This document shows, piece by piece, positions 45,577-53,672 of a DNA stretch of 64,000 bases. The notes under the pieces are model-generated. The model was not told the DNA's origin, made no database searches, and worked only from the letters and a program-made list of their open reading frames with translations. Each line of letters opens with the position of its first letter. The stretch's first letter is position 1. This stretch comes from Photorhabdus laumondii subsp. laumondii (GTDB taxonomy: Bacteria; Pseudomonadota; Gammaproteobacteria; Enterobacterales; Enterobacteriaceae), in assembly GCF_003343245.1 (NCBI RefSeq), contig NZ_CP024901.1, positions 248,001 to 312,000 of the forward strand, written 5' to 3'. Position numbers and translations under genes: made by a program.

Positions 45577-45812
45577 ATTGCTCTCCTGATAAGGCTGTAT
45601 CGGATTTATTTGTAGGAATTCTGCGCCGCAAAACCTATTTCTTCCCCGTCAAACTGGGTTTCTGCTTAAAGGGTGTAAGCACCTGTATTGCGGTATTTGA
45701 TTTGCTGGCGGTCAACGCAGTGTGTTAACCCGTTCATAACAGGTGAAGAGATTATGAGGATTAACTCAATTTTCAGGCCAGCGTCTCTCCTGCTAAAAAA
45801 CACATTTACTGA

Positions 45813-47036
45813 TTAATCGTATTCACCATGTGCTTTGGTATCTCCTCCTCCCCAACCTGCCCTGCGGCCATCTGCTCGCAAGGCTGCAAATGCAGAGTTT
45901 GATGCGCTCAGGCTAACGATATCCTTCAACTTGGCAATTTCCGGTGGCACATAACCACCGCGACTTGGTTGTCCCCAGGCAACGACGCTGCCATCTGCCC
46001 GCAGAGCTGCGAAAGCACAATCTGCTGCACTCAGGCTGACGATATCGTTCAGTTGAGCAATCTTAAGTGGTAATGTTCCGCCAATGTCTATATCTCCCCA
46101 GGCAACCACACTGCGGTCGGCTCGCAAGGCGGCAAAGGCATACGGTGTGGCACTTAAACTGACAATATCCTTTAATGCGGCAATTTCGGGTGGAACCACT
46201 ATTCCCCACCAGGAAACGACGCTGTGGTCTGCCCGTAGGGCGGCGGCATAATTATAATTGGTAGTTATGCTAACGATATCTTGTAATTTGGCGATTTCTG
46301 GCGGGATAATTTCCACACCCCAAGAGACAACGCTGCCGTTCGCTCGTAAGGCCACGAAAGTATTATTTGTTGAACTTAGGCTGACAATATCCTTTAATGC
46401 GGCAATTTCGGGTGGGGTTGGCAAAAAATCCAATCCCCAGGAGACGACGCTGCCATCTGCCCGTAAGGCGGCAAAAGATTGCTCTGTTGCGCTTAGGCTG
46501 ATGATATTGTGTAGCGATAATCCACACATTCTTGGCAGAGCCGTGTTTAAAAAATCCACTGCTCCCCAAGAGGCTATGCTGCCGTCCGCCCGTAGGCCCG
46601 TGAAAACATCTCTTATTGGAATTGCACTCACACTGACAATATTCTTCATCTTATCCACTGATTCTAAGGGGAGTAGGCCATTGATTAATGGACCCCAGAT
46701 AGACACGCTGCCATCTGCTTGCAAGGCTGCAAATGCAGAGTGTGTTGCGCTTAGGCTGACGATACCTTGCAATTCGGCAAATTCGGCAATTGGTGGCGGG
46801 GCTTCCTGTGTATCAAACCGTTTTTTTCCCCAAGTGATCACTCTGCCATTTTGCAATAACATGGCGGTTTTCAATTTAATAGAAATGTTATTTTGCGGAA
46901 ACGAATCGTCTGCCAATTCAATAGAGACGATGGAGGTATTGCCACCAGAGTTACTTTCTCTGCCTGATTTTAGGTTTTGCTGGATAAAACGATCACCGGT
47001 AGCCATGTTTGATGAGAGATGGTCATTTTGGTTCAT
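45813..47036 (-). CDS. RCC1-like repeat protein 2
   Basis: A 407-aa paralogue of the downstream gene. It starts MNQNDHLSSNMATGDRF and has about nine RCC1-like repeats (for example SAFAALRADGSVVAWG, PPEIAKLKDIVSLSASN), more diverged from each other than in protein 1, and the same C-terminus GGGDTKAHGEYD. No signal peptide. The same GGAGAG ribosome site and a related upstream region are found in front of other genes of this block. The 236-bp gap to protein 1 holds no gene. Function unknown; a propeller fold is expected. Confidence 0.78.
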   Translation of the reverse strand: MNQNDHLSSNMATGDRFIQQNLKSGRESNSGGNTSIVSIELADDSFPQNNISIKLKTAMLLQNGRVITWGKKRFDTQEAPPPIAEFAELQGIVSLSATHSAFAALQADGSVSIWGPLINGLLPLESVDKMKNIVSVSAIPIRDVFTGLRADGSIASWGAVDFLNTALPRMCGLSLHNIISLSATEQSFAALRADGSVVSWGLDFLPTPPEIAALKDIVSLSSTNNTFVALRANGSVVSWGVEIIPPEIAKLQDIVSITTNYNYAAALRADHSVVSWWGIVVPPEIAALKDIVSLSATPYAFAALRADRSVVAWGDIDIGGTLPLKIAQLNDIVSLSAADCAFAALRADGSVVAWGQPSRGGYVPPEIAKLKDIVSLSASNSAFAALRADGRRAGWGGGDTKAHGEYD

Positions 47037-47101
47037 ATTGGCTCTCCTAAATAAGGTTAATATTGGGTTTGCTTTTACCTATAAGATAAAATCGGTTTAT
47101 C

Positions 47102-47272
47102 GCGAGTTAAGCTAGATTTATATTGCCACGGGGTAACATTACCTGTTATTTGAATAAAAAGATAATAGAAAAACACGATCAGTTTATAATTTTGTGGATG
47201 TATTCCAGTAAAGAAAATATCACATAAATTGAGGTGTTATACGAATGAAAGTATTGAAAGGATAACATGAAA
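47102..47272. repeat. Shared upstream module, copy 1
   Basis: About 170 bp upstream of RCC1-like protein 2, closely similar to 48679-48850 upstream of adhesin-domain gene 1: both contain TTATATTG, AACATTACCTGTTATTTG, AGAAAATATCACATA and ACGAATGAAAGTATTGAAAG. It is non-coding and probably holds the promoter. Confidence 0.7.
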
Positions 47273-47537
47273 AGGTAAGCGGATAATGTGATTGAACGTG
47301 AATGATGTGACTCAGAAGAGTTAAACCCGACGTCATGATATTAAATGGTTAGTGTAAATATTAACAGTTACAGTAATTGGTTATTTACTTCTCATTTGAA
47401 GTGAGAAGTTATCGCTTTTTTAATTTTTATTGGAAAATCAGTATAATAACTTGAATTGAATATTGTGATATTTCAGATTGATAAAAAACAAGGTGAATGA
47501 TAACTCAGTATATTATCCGTATTCATTGGATATTCAA

Positions 47538-47560
47538 CCGGGGATTGTTCCCCGGTTGTC
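47538..47560. terminator. Stem-loop downstream of adhesin-domain gene 1
   Basis: CAACCGGGG and CCCCGGTTG pair around a short loop. The same hairpin follows the two other adhesin-domain genes (about 48992-49015 and 51008-51031). None has a good T-tract, so termination is possible but not certain. Confidence 0.5.
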
Positions 47561-47623
47561 TGGTTAAAGATTTTCATTGTGTTGCTATCGCTTCATTCCA
47601 GATAAATGACCTTTACTCTTACT

Positions 47624-47778
47624 GCCTATCCCAATAGAGCTATTTTATTTGCCCTTCTTTGCCATAAAGAGCGAACCTGGGCAGTGCTCAAAATCCTCAC
47701 GTACTACGTGTACGCTCCGGTTTTTCCGCGCTGTCCGTGTTCAAACTGTCTGCAACAATTACGCCTATTGAGATAGGC
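47624..47778. repeat. 155-bp MITE-like element
   Basis: Bounded by GCCTATCCCAATAG and CTATTGAGATAGGC, 14-bp inverted ends with one mismatch. The interior holds a palindromic CACGTACTACGTGTACG and GC-rich stretches unlike the surroundings. It has no coding capacity and lies just downstream of adhesin-domain gene 1. Confidence 0.65.
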
Positions 47779-47802
47779 TCTTAGTTTCTGCTGGTTATTA
47801 TT

Positions 47803-48492
47803 TTATTCATTGGGTAAAAGAATGGCAGGATCTTTAAAATTGGGATTTAAATCAACGGGTGCAGACCAGAGCACAAGGCTATAGATCACATTTTGCATAT
47901 CTTGGCTGTCTTGCATTATAATTAACGGCACCCCATTTTCCCAGTTATTTTCGAATTGAACTTGCTCTTCAGGTTTTCGCTGCCATGAAAAACCCGTTCC
48001 TTCGCAAGATACTTCGTAACACAGATCGAGTAGCTTAGACTCCATTACGTTACTGTCCCCTTTGAACCATTGGGGCTCATTATTTTCAACGATTGCATCC
48101 GTATAAAGTGTTATGGTGGCCTTTCCTGGCTGGCCATCTTTGCGGGAGGCTATTATCTCACAAGTGTACTTTCCTGTAACAACATGTGGAACAATGAAGA
48201 TTCGGTTTTTCGTTTTAATCCAGAACATCATATCTTTTAACACTGCGGTATCAGGTAAACGTGTCCCTGGAAAATCGAAATGTGGATCACCTTTAGGAAA
48301 GACTAAGGTACTTGTCCCACTTTCTGGATAACGAACCAATTTATCGTTATTCTCTTTTCCATATATCTTCGGGGTTCCGAGAGCTAAAATGGCTTTCTCT
48401 GGAACCCAGTCTATGATTTGAGGGTTACTCGTGATTTGAGGTCGACTAGGTTGTGTATACGTATGAACATAATATTCTTTAGAAGTTTTCAT
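47803..48492 (-). CDS. Free-standing MadI-like adhesin domain 1
   Basis: A 229-aa protein homologous to the N-terminal receptor-binding domain of the tip adhesin MadI. Shared blocks are PEKAILALG near 32, PHVVTGKYTC near 102, EVSCEGTGFSWQRKPEEQVQFE near 160 and NFKDPAILLP at the end. In MadI the last block is followed by the pilin domain; here the protein stops. The N-terminus MKTSKEYYVHTYTQPSRP has no hydrophobic signal segment, so export by Sec is not expected. It could be a cytosolic lectin-like protein, a silent sequence store, or a decaying copy. Confidence 0.75.
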   Translation of the reverse strand: MKTSKEYYVHTYTQPSRPQITSNPQIIDWVPEKAILALGTPKIYGKENNDKLVRYPESGTSTLVFPKGDPHFDFPGTRLPDTAVLKDMMFWIKTKNRIFIVPHVVTGKYTCEIIASRKDGQPGKATITLYTDAIVENNEPQWFKGDSNVMESKLLDLCYEVSCEGTGFSWQRKPEEQVQFENNWENGVPLIIMQDSQDMQNVIYSLVLWSAPVDLNPNFKDPAILLPNE

Positions 48493-48678
48493 TTATTGCT
48501 GTAATCCCCTCCCGGTTAAATTATATCGACCTTTCAGAGATTCTCCTTTTTCCGATTATTATTTTCTGTATCCGGGTACCCGTGCAAGCTGTCACTACAC
48601 GTTACCTCATTGGATTTTAGCTCTTACTGCCGTCAGTTTTTACTGGCGGTATTTCTACCGATAAGGTAAAACCTACTC

Positions 48679-48850
48679 TTGTGAGTTAAACCGGATTTAT
48701 ATTGTCACTGAATAACATTACCTGTTATTTGCATAGAAAGATAGTAGAAAAAAGTGATTGGTTGATAATTTGGTGGATGTATTCCGGTAAAGAAAATATC
48801 ACATACATTGAGATGTCATACGAATGAAAGTATTGAAAGAGTAACGCGAA
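48679..48850. repeat. Shared upstream module, copy 2
   Basis: Counterpart of 47102-47272, upstream of adhesin-domain gene 1. The region from 48493 up to here also matches the sequence upstream of adhesin-domain gene 2 (49915-50000: both have TGCTGTAATCCC, TTTCAGAGATTC, TTATTATTTTCTG). Confidence 0.7.
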
Positions 48851-49029
48851 CGAGTAAATAAATAATAGGGTTAAGCGTGAGTGAGGCAGGTCTGGAGGAA
48901 TTAATATTCGAATGGTAATATTTAAATGGTTTACGTAAAAACTGACCGTTATGGAAACGGGTTATCTATTTCCAATGTACTTCGAGTGCTCAACCGGGGA
49001 TTACTCCCCGGTTGTTCTATTAACGATTT

Positions 49030-49914
49030 TTATTTATTGCGGCTATCTGCCTTTCTCACCCCGGATATATTATCTGGGTTATCACAGGGATCTGGCTTCG
49101 CTAGGTTAGCACTGCCCGTACTAGTAGGTTTCTGGATGGCTGGGTCTTTAAACCTATTATTCGGATTGTTGTCTGGTGGTGTCCAGAAAGCAACATTATG
49201 AATCCAATTGCAGGTGTCTTGCATTTCAATTGACGGTACCCCGTTTTCCCACTTACTTTCCAATTCAAATTTCTCTTCGGGTTTACGCTCCCATGAAAAT
49301 CCGGTCCCTAGGCAGTTTACTGTGTAAGTCAGGTCGTTCACGTTAGATTCCATAACGTTTTTGTCTCCCTTGAACCAGTAGATGTCTGGATTGACAACGA
49401 TAGCATCCGTATAGAGGGTCACTGTGGCTTCCCCTGGAGATCTATCTTTACGTTTGGCAACCATCTTACAGGTATACTTACCTGTAACCACATGTGGCAC
49501 CTTGAAGATTCTGTATTGTGCTCTAACCCAGAACATGCCGTCTTTTAGCATCATCTCTTTTCCTATCGGTTTTGGAAAATTATGATTTCTTACTGTCGGA
49601 AAGACATTCAATAAGGTACTGGTACCCTCTTCTGGGTAACGAATTGGCTTACCGTTGTTGTCTTGCCCATTTATCACCGGATTCCCGAGAGCTTTGATTG
49701 CCCAGCTTGGGTTCCAATTGGGTGTAGCAGCGGCAAATACCGAGGTGGAAAAGAGCGCCCCTACAGACACGCACATCATCCATACCGGCCACTGGCGGTA
49801 ATGTGCCGTTATCCGGCCAATATCCTGCTTCATTCTGTTGATGAATGTGTTACCCGCATTCATGGGATATTCAGATGGGGATAGTTCCCCAGTTGTTACG
49901 TGAGAAATTTTCAT
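49030..49914 (-). CDS. Free-standing MadI-like adhesin domain 2 (with signal peptide)
   Basis: A 294-aa protein. Its leader is clearly MadI-like: MKISHVTTGELSPSEYPMN, TFINRMKQDIGR, then the hydrophobic PVWMMCVSVGALFSTSVFAAA. The domain then has PNWNPSWAIKALG, PHVVTGKYTC, YTVNCLGTGFSWERKPEEKFELE and RFKDPAIQKP. A polar tail (STGSANLAKPDPCDNPDNISGV) follows in place of the pilin domain. It should be exported but has no subunit domain to join a fibre. It may be a soluble periplasmic or secreted binding protein, or a donor for recombination with madI. Confidence 0.78.
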   Translation of the reverse strand: MKISHVTTGELSPSEYPMNAGNTFINRMKQDIGRITAHYRQWPVWMMCVSVGALFSTSVFAAATPNWNPSWAIKALGNPVINGQDNNGKPIRYPEEGTSTLLNVFPTVRNHNFPKPIGKEMMLKDGMFWVRAQYRIFKVPHVVTGKYTCKMVAKRKDRSPGEATVTLYTDAIVVNPDIYWFKGDKNVMESNVNDLTYTVNCLGTGFSWERKPEEKFELESKWENGVPSIEMQDTCNWIHNVAFWTPPDNNPNNRFKDPAIQKPTSTGSANLAKPDPCDNPDNISGVRKADSRNK

Positions 49915-50354
49915 TTATTGCTGTAATCCCGTCCCGGCCAAATGACATCGGCCTTTCAGAGATTCCCCTTTTTCCGGTTATTATTTTCTGCATCGGGTAC
50001 CCGTGCAGGTCGTCACTACAGGTTATCTGTCTTAATGACAGGTTTTGTTCAATTAGCCTCTGGACTCCGGCTCTTATTCACTTCCTCTTGATCGGAGGAA
50101 ACCCAAGTCAAATACCACTTTGCACTGACTGTCCGCATTACTTTATGTTGCTTTCCGAGCCTTTAGGTATATTTGCCTGCCATTTTCTGCTATTACTATT
50201 GCCGCTAGATTTATCAGCTATTGCTGGCTGATACACATGAGATAATTCAATATGACTATTATTTATTGAGTTGAAACCGGAATGGAAAACCATCTCGGCC
50301 AATGTAACCTTGGCTATTTGTATCCCAAAAACTCAGAGGGTAGCGTGCAGAATA

Positions 50355-50383
50355 GCGATGCATCTTGAAATCCATAGGGTATA
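50355..50383. repeat. ERIC element 7 (terminal fragment)
   Basis: About 29 bp of the ERIC end: GCGATGCATCTTGAAATCCA, then TAGGGTATA. It lies upstream of adhesin-domain gene 2, in a 1.2-kb stretch (49915-51121) with no supported gene except the MITE-like element and shared upstream DNA. Confidence 0.75.
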
Positions 50384-50432
50384 TATTGGATTTACCTTTT
50401 ACCCACAGGGGAACCTATGCCATAAGACTTGT

Positions 50433-50717
50433 CCCTTGCGGGTTAAACTGAATTTTTACTGACATGAATAATATTAGACATTATTTAAGTAAAAATCTAA
50501 TAGAAAAAAGTTATCGGCTGATAACCTTAGGTTAATGCTACACCTGATTGTTGGTAGTGGTTTTTAGATTATTTTCCACAGATAGATCACAAGAGTGGTA
50601 ATAATGAGATTTAGGCAGAGGGATTTAGCGGGGATATACATCTTTATGACTATTATTACGTGAACGAGTAACTTAATTTGGTAATAACAGAGGGCAGGTA
50701 AGCTAATATTTCAAATT
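50433..50717. repeat. Shared upstream module, copy 3
   Basis: About 285 bp similar to 52039-52330: both have CTTGCGGGTTAA, AGTTATCGGCTGATAAC, a TTGGTAG stretch, GGGGATATACATCTTTATG-like DNA and a final GTAACTTAAT. It lies upstream of adhesin-domain gene 2 and is cut by the 251-bp MITE-like element. Confidence 0.65.
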
Positions 50718-50968
50718 AGAGGGTGTCGCAAAAGGCCAGCATTGACAATAAACCCACAGAGATTTATTGCCTGTTATTGGAACTGACAACCCAGACAAGC
50801 TAAAAATAGCCCATAATATCAGGGCAACGGCCCTTGATAAGTTATACGCTATGACGTTTAGTGTAAGCAGACGGTTCCAGTTTTCGAGTGAATAAGGTCA
50901 TAAAAGATCTGCGCCTAAAGGAAGAGCGCAGATTTTAATGGATAACATGAGCTTTTGCGACACCCTCT
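50718..50968. mobile_element. 251-bp MITE-like element with 17-bp inverted ends
   Basis: Starts AGAGGGTGTCGCAAAAG (50718-50734) and ends with its exact reverse complement (50952-50968). It holds no complete gene. A minus-strand open stretch reads NWNRLLTLNVIAYNLSRAVALI and may be a transposase remnant, in which case this is an internally deleted IS. No clear target duplication is visible (TTA on the left, TTT on the right). Confidence 0.8.
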
Positions 50969-51121
50969 TTGTGGCGGGGAGGATGTCAACTGTATTCATT
51001 GAGTGCTCAACCGGGGATTACTCCCCGGTTGTTCTGTTAAAGATTTTTATTTATTGCTGCTACCGGCCTTCTCATTCCGGATAGGTTATCTGGGTTATTA
51101 CAGGGATCTGGCTTCTCCAGG

Positions 51122-51796
51122 TTAGCTATTAGGTCTCAGGATGGCTGGGTCTTTAAACTGACCATTTGGATTGTTGCTTGGTGGCGTCCAGAAAGCAACA
51201 TCATAAATCCAATCGCAAGTGTCTTGCATTTTAATTGTCAGTGCCGCGTTTTCCCACTTACTTTCCAATTCAAATTTCTCTTCGGGTTTACGCTCCCATG
51301 AAAATCCGGTCCCTCGGCAGTTTGCTGTGTAAATCAGGTCGTTCACGCTAGATTCCATAACGTTTTTGTCTCCCTTGAACCTGTAGAGTATATAATTTAC
51401 AACGTTAGCATCCGTATAGAGGGTCACTGTGGCTTTCCCTGGAGATTTATCTTTACGTTTGGCAACCATCTGACAGATATACGTGCCTGTGACCACACGT
51501 GGGACCTTGAAGATGCTGTTTTGTGCATTTATCCAGAACCTGCCTTGTTCCAGCGTCATATCGTCTACTCTCGGCTTTGGAAAATTACGATTTTTTACTG
51601 GCGGAAAGACATTCAATAAGGGACTGGTACGTGATTCTGGGTAACGAATTGGCTTACCCCTGTTGTCTTTCCCATTTATCACCGGTTGCCCGAGAGCTTT
51701 GACTGCCCACGTTGGGTTCCAAGAGGGTGCAGCAGGATTAGGTTGATAATACTCTGATGGGGATAGCTCCCCGGTTGCCATATTAAAAATTTTCAT
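51122..51796 (-). CDS. Free-standing MadI-like adhesin domain 3 (signal lost)
   Basis: A 224-aa protein closely related to adhesin-domain gene 2. It keeps MKIFNMATGELSPSEY but then jumps directly to PAAPSWNPTWAVKALGQ: the stretch encoding the hydrophobic signal segment is missing, in frame. The domain then continues with PRVVTGTYICQ, YTANCRGTGFSWERKPEEKFELE and FKDPAILRPNS, where a stop ends it. The DNA after the stop still matches the tail region of gene 2. So export is unlikely in its present form. Confidence 0.75.
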   Translation of the reverse strand: MKIFNMATGELSPSEYYQPNPAAPSWNPTWAVKALGQPVINGKDNRGKPIRYPESRTSPLLNVFPPVKNRNFPKPRVDDMTLEQGRFWINAQNSIFKVPRVVTGTYICQMVAKRKDKSPGKATVTLYTDANVVNYILYRFKGDKNVMESSVNDLIYTANCRGTGFSWERKPEEKFELESKWENAALTIKMQDTCDWIYDVAFWTPPSNNPNGQFKDPAILRPNS

Positions 51797-51912
51797 TCTT
51801 TGTGATAACCCTGTCCCGGCCAGATTGTATTGGCCTTTTAAGGGCCCTCCTTTTTCAGATGATTATTCTCTGCATCGGGTCACCCGTGCAGGTTGTTATT
51901 ACACGGTTTCGT

Positions 51913-51966
51913 TCATGTAAGAGTATTGCTGGAACTCATGTTTGAGGAGAAATCGTCTTGATTCAT
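51913..51966 (-). pseudogene. N-terminal remnant of an RCC1-like gene
   Basis: A 17-codon frame, MNQDDFSSNMSSSNTLT, preceded by GGAGAG. Start and ribosome site match those of the two RCC1-like genes (MNQNDHLSSNM, MNQHNEFSFS). It stops at once and lies 117 bp upstream of adhesin-domain gene 3, with copy 4 of the shared upstream DNA in front of it. It looks like the stump of a deleted RCC1-like gene. Confidence 0.65.
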
Positions 51967-52038
51967 ATTACTCTCCTAACTTAAGGTTATATCGGATTTA
52001 CCTTTACCTACAGGGAACCTATGCCATAAAACCTATCC

Positions 52039-52330
52039 CTTGCGGGTTAAGCTGAATTTCTATTGCTACGAAGACATAAATAAGATTAGCAATTATTTTT
52101 AAAAAAAGATAATAGGAAATAGTTATCGGCTGATAACTTCAGATTAATGCTAAATTAATTTTTTGGTAGTTGATTTCAGATTATTTTTTTATCTATAAGT
52201 GGTAAGGGTTGAAATTATGAGACTTGAGATACAGAATTTAGGGGGGATGTACATCTTTATGGCTACTCTTATTAATACGTAAATATGTAACTTAATATGC
52301 TAAGTATTAACTGTAAAGCAAGGAAGAAAA
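52039..52330. repeat. Shared upstream module, copy 4
   Basis: Counterpart of 50433-50717, here in front of the RCC1-like stump and adhesin-domain gene 3. AT-rich and non-coding. From 52331 to 52586 I see nothing more. Confidence 0.65.
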
Positions 52331-52586
52331 ATCACTAGGGGTTTGTTGTAATATCCGCTCTAGCCTGTTTATGAAAATGTCAGTTATTTTTGGGTTTTTA
52401 GGATTTACGTCCCAAACTATTTCGTAAAGTCATTGCCTTTTAATCTTTATTTGAAAGTTAATGTTAGTAATAACAGAGAGCGGCTGTGATGAGATTTAAA
52501 GTGAATACTCAACAGGCTGAACCGAGGTATTATGGCTCAGCCTTGGTTAATGGTTCACAATAATAAATTAATACTTAATAGATTAA

Positions 52587-52737
52587 CTAATCGTATTCAC
52601 CGTGTGCTTTAGTTCGAATGGCGAGGTTTCTCCCAGGCTAACTGATAATCATTGCAAAACCTAATGGAGCGAGCAAATTGATGCTCATTTGTGCTGTTGA
52701 GACGATCCTCATCGGTAAAGGCGAACGTAAGCTGATG
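52587..52737 (-). pseudogene. Remnant with KAHGEYD end, second copy
   Basis: Homologous to 24254-24402. It reads HQLTFAFTDEDRLNSTNEHQ, then FARSIRFCNDYQLAWEKPRHSN and a stop; a frameshift separates the final KAHGEYD. The end sequence matches the 3' ends of the RCC1-like genes. The parent gene is not recognised. It directly follows the XRE antitoxin gene. Confidence 0.5.
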
Positions 52738-52773
52738 AAGCACACCCGAAGGTACTTTTCTATATCGTTTGGA

Positions 52774-53052
52774 TTAAGTTGTTTTGAAGCCAAAATGTAA
52801 TTCACAATTGCAAGCTCTGGCGTAGTTCAATAGTGTCTTAAGTGTTGGGTTTCCGTTTCCTTTTTCAAGCCTGTAAATATTCGCCTCTTTTGTTCCCATA
52901 CGCTGTGCAACTTGGTTTTGCGTTAGACCAGCAGCATGCCGCATGCGTAATAAAGTATTAATTAGCTCGAATTCTGTCTCTAGCGCATCATACTCAGCTT
53001 TTACATCTGAGTTAGCTAATGCTTTGGATTTTAGGGATTTTAAGTTGCTCAT
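52774..53052 (-). CDS. XRE-family HTH antitoxin (HigA-like), orphan
   Basis: A 92-aa protein. The C-terminal two thirds are an XRE helix-turn-helix (MRHAAGLTQNQVAQRMGTKEANIYRLEKGNGNPTLKTLLNYARA), as in antitoxins of HigBA-type pairs. Just upstream, the minus strand reads DLGLAYKRMKEVIK and a stop that overlaps the ATG by the usual ATGA, which looks like the last codons of the partner toxin. The toxin body is gone: an inverted repeat (AACCCCA/TGGGGTT, about 53107-53129) and stop codons precede it. So this is an orphaned antitoxin that may still bind its own operator. 53053-53354 has no other gene. Confidence 0.8.
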   Translation of the reverse strand: MSNLKSLKSKALANSDVKAEYDALETEFELINTLLRMRHAAGLTQNQVAQRMGTKEANIYRLEKGNGNPTLKTLLNYARACNCELHFGFKTT

Positions 53053-53354
53053 TTTATAACCTCTTTCATTCGTTTATAAGCGAGACCAAGATCCAGATTG
53101 CTGACGAACCCCATTTAAAAAGTGGGGTTCTGTTGATGTCAATCATATTGTTGTCGTGTGGGGGTTTTTAGTATATCGAGGTATCGATTTTCCAGTACCT
53201 CTATTAGATCAAAGACCGGCCCCTGATGGTTAGCACTTTTGTCATTAATCCGATGGGGCTATTAAGGCCCTACATGATGTTTACTGACTTCATTTTCTAG
53301 CGCTTGATTCACGAAAGCATTAATCGTCACATCTTCTTCAAGTGCTACTCTTCC

Positions 53355-53672
53355 TCAGACTTTCCCACCAGAAACGCTCTCGCTTGACTTGGCCAGGGGC
53401 CATTGCTGGGCCGCATGGAGCACGCGCAGCACAACTACCGTACCACTTTCATCCTTGATGCGATAGACAATCACATAATTAGGCCGCACGACGATTTCAC
53501 GGGTACCGTGCACACGGCCGGGGCGGTACAGTTTAGGCCGCTGCGCAGCGAGTTCGATTTTAGCATCAAAGTCTGCGTCAAGCTCAAGCGCGGCGCTGGG
53601 GTTGTTTTGTGCGATGTAATCAAAGATACGTTCTCGATCTGCTTCCGCGATCTTTCGCCAAATGATTTTCAT
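53355..53672 (-). CDS. ParE/RelE-family toxin
   Basis: A 105-aa toxin. MKIIWRKIAEADRERIFDYIAQ, then RPKLYRPGRVHGTREIVVRPNYVIVYRI and VLRVLHAAQQWP are standard ParE-type blocks, and the usual C-terminal H-A-x-Q-x-W motif is present. It overlaps the upstream antitoxin gene by 4 bp. GC content is clearly higher than in the surrounding AT-rich block, which suggests separate acquisition, perhaps from a plasmid. Confidence 0.88.
   Translation of the reverse strand: MKIIWRKIAEADRERIFDYIAQNNPSAALELDADFDAKIELAAQRPKLYRPGRVHGTREIVVRPNYVIVYRIKDESGTVVVLRVLHAAQQWPLAKSSESVSGGKV

Noticed and set aside
48926..49201. 91-aa plus-strand frame opposite adhesin-domain gene 2
   Set aside because: It overlaps the conserved 3' part of that gene on the other strand and has no homologue I recognise.
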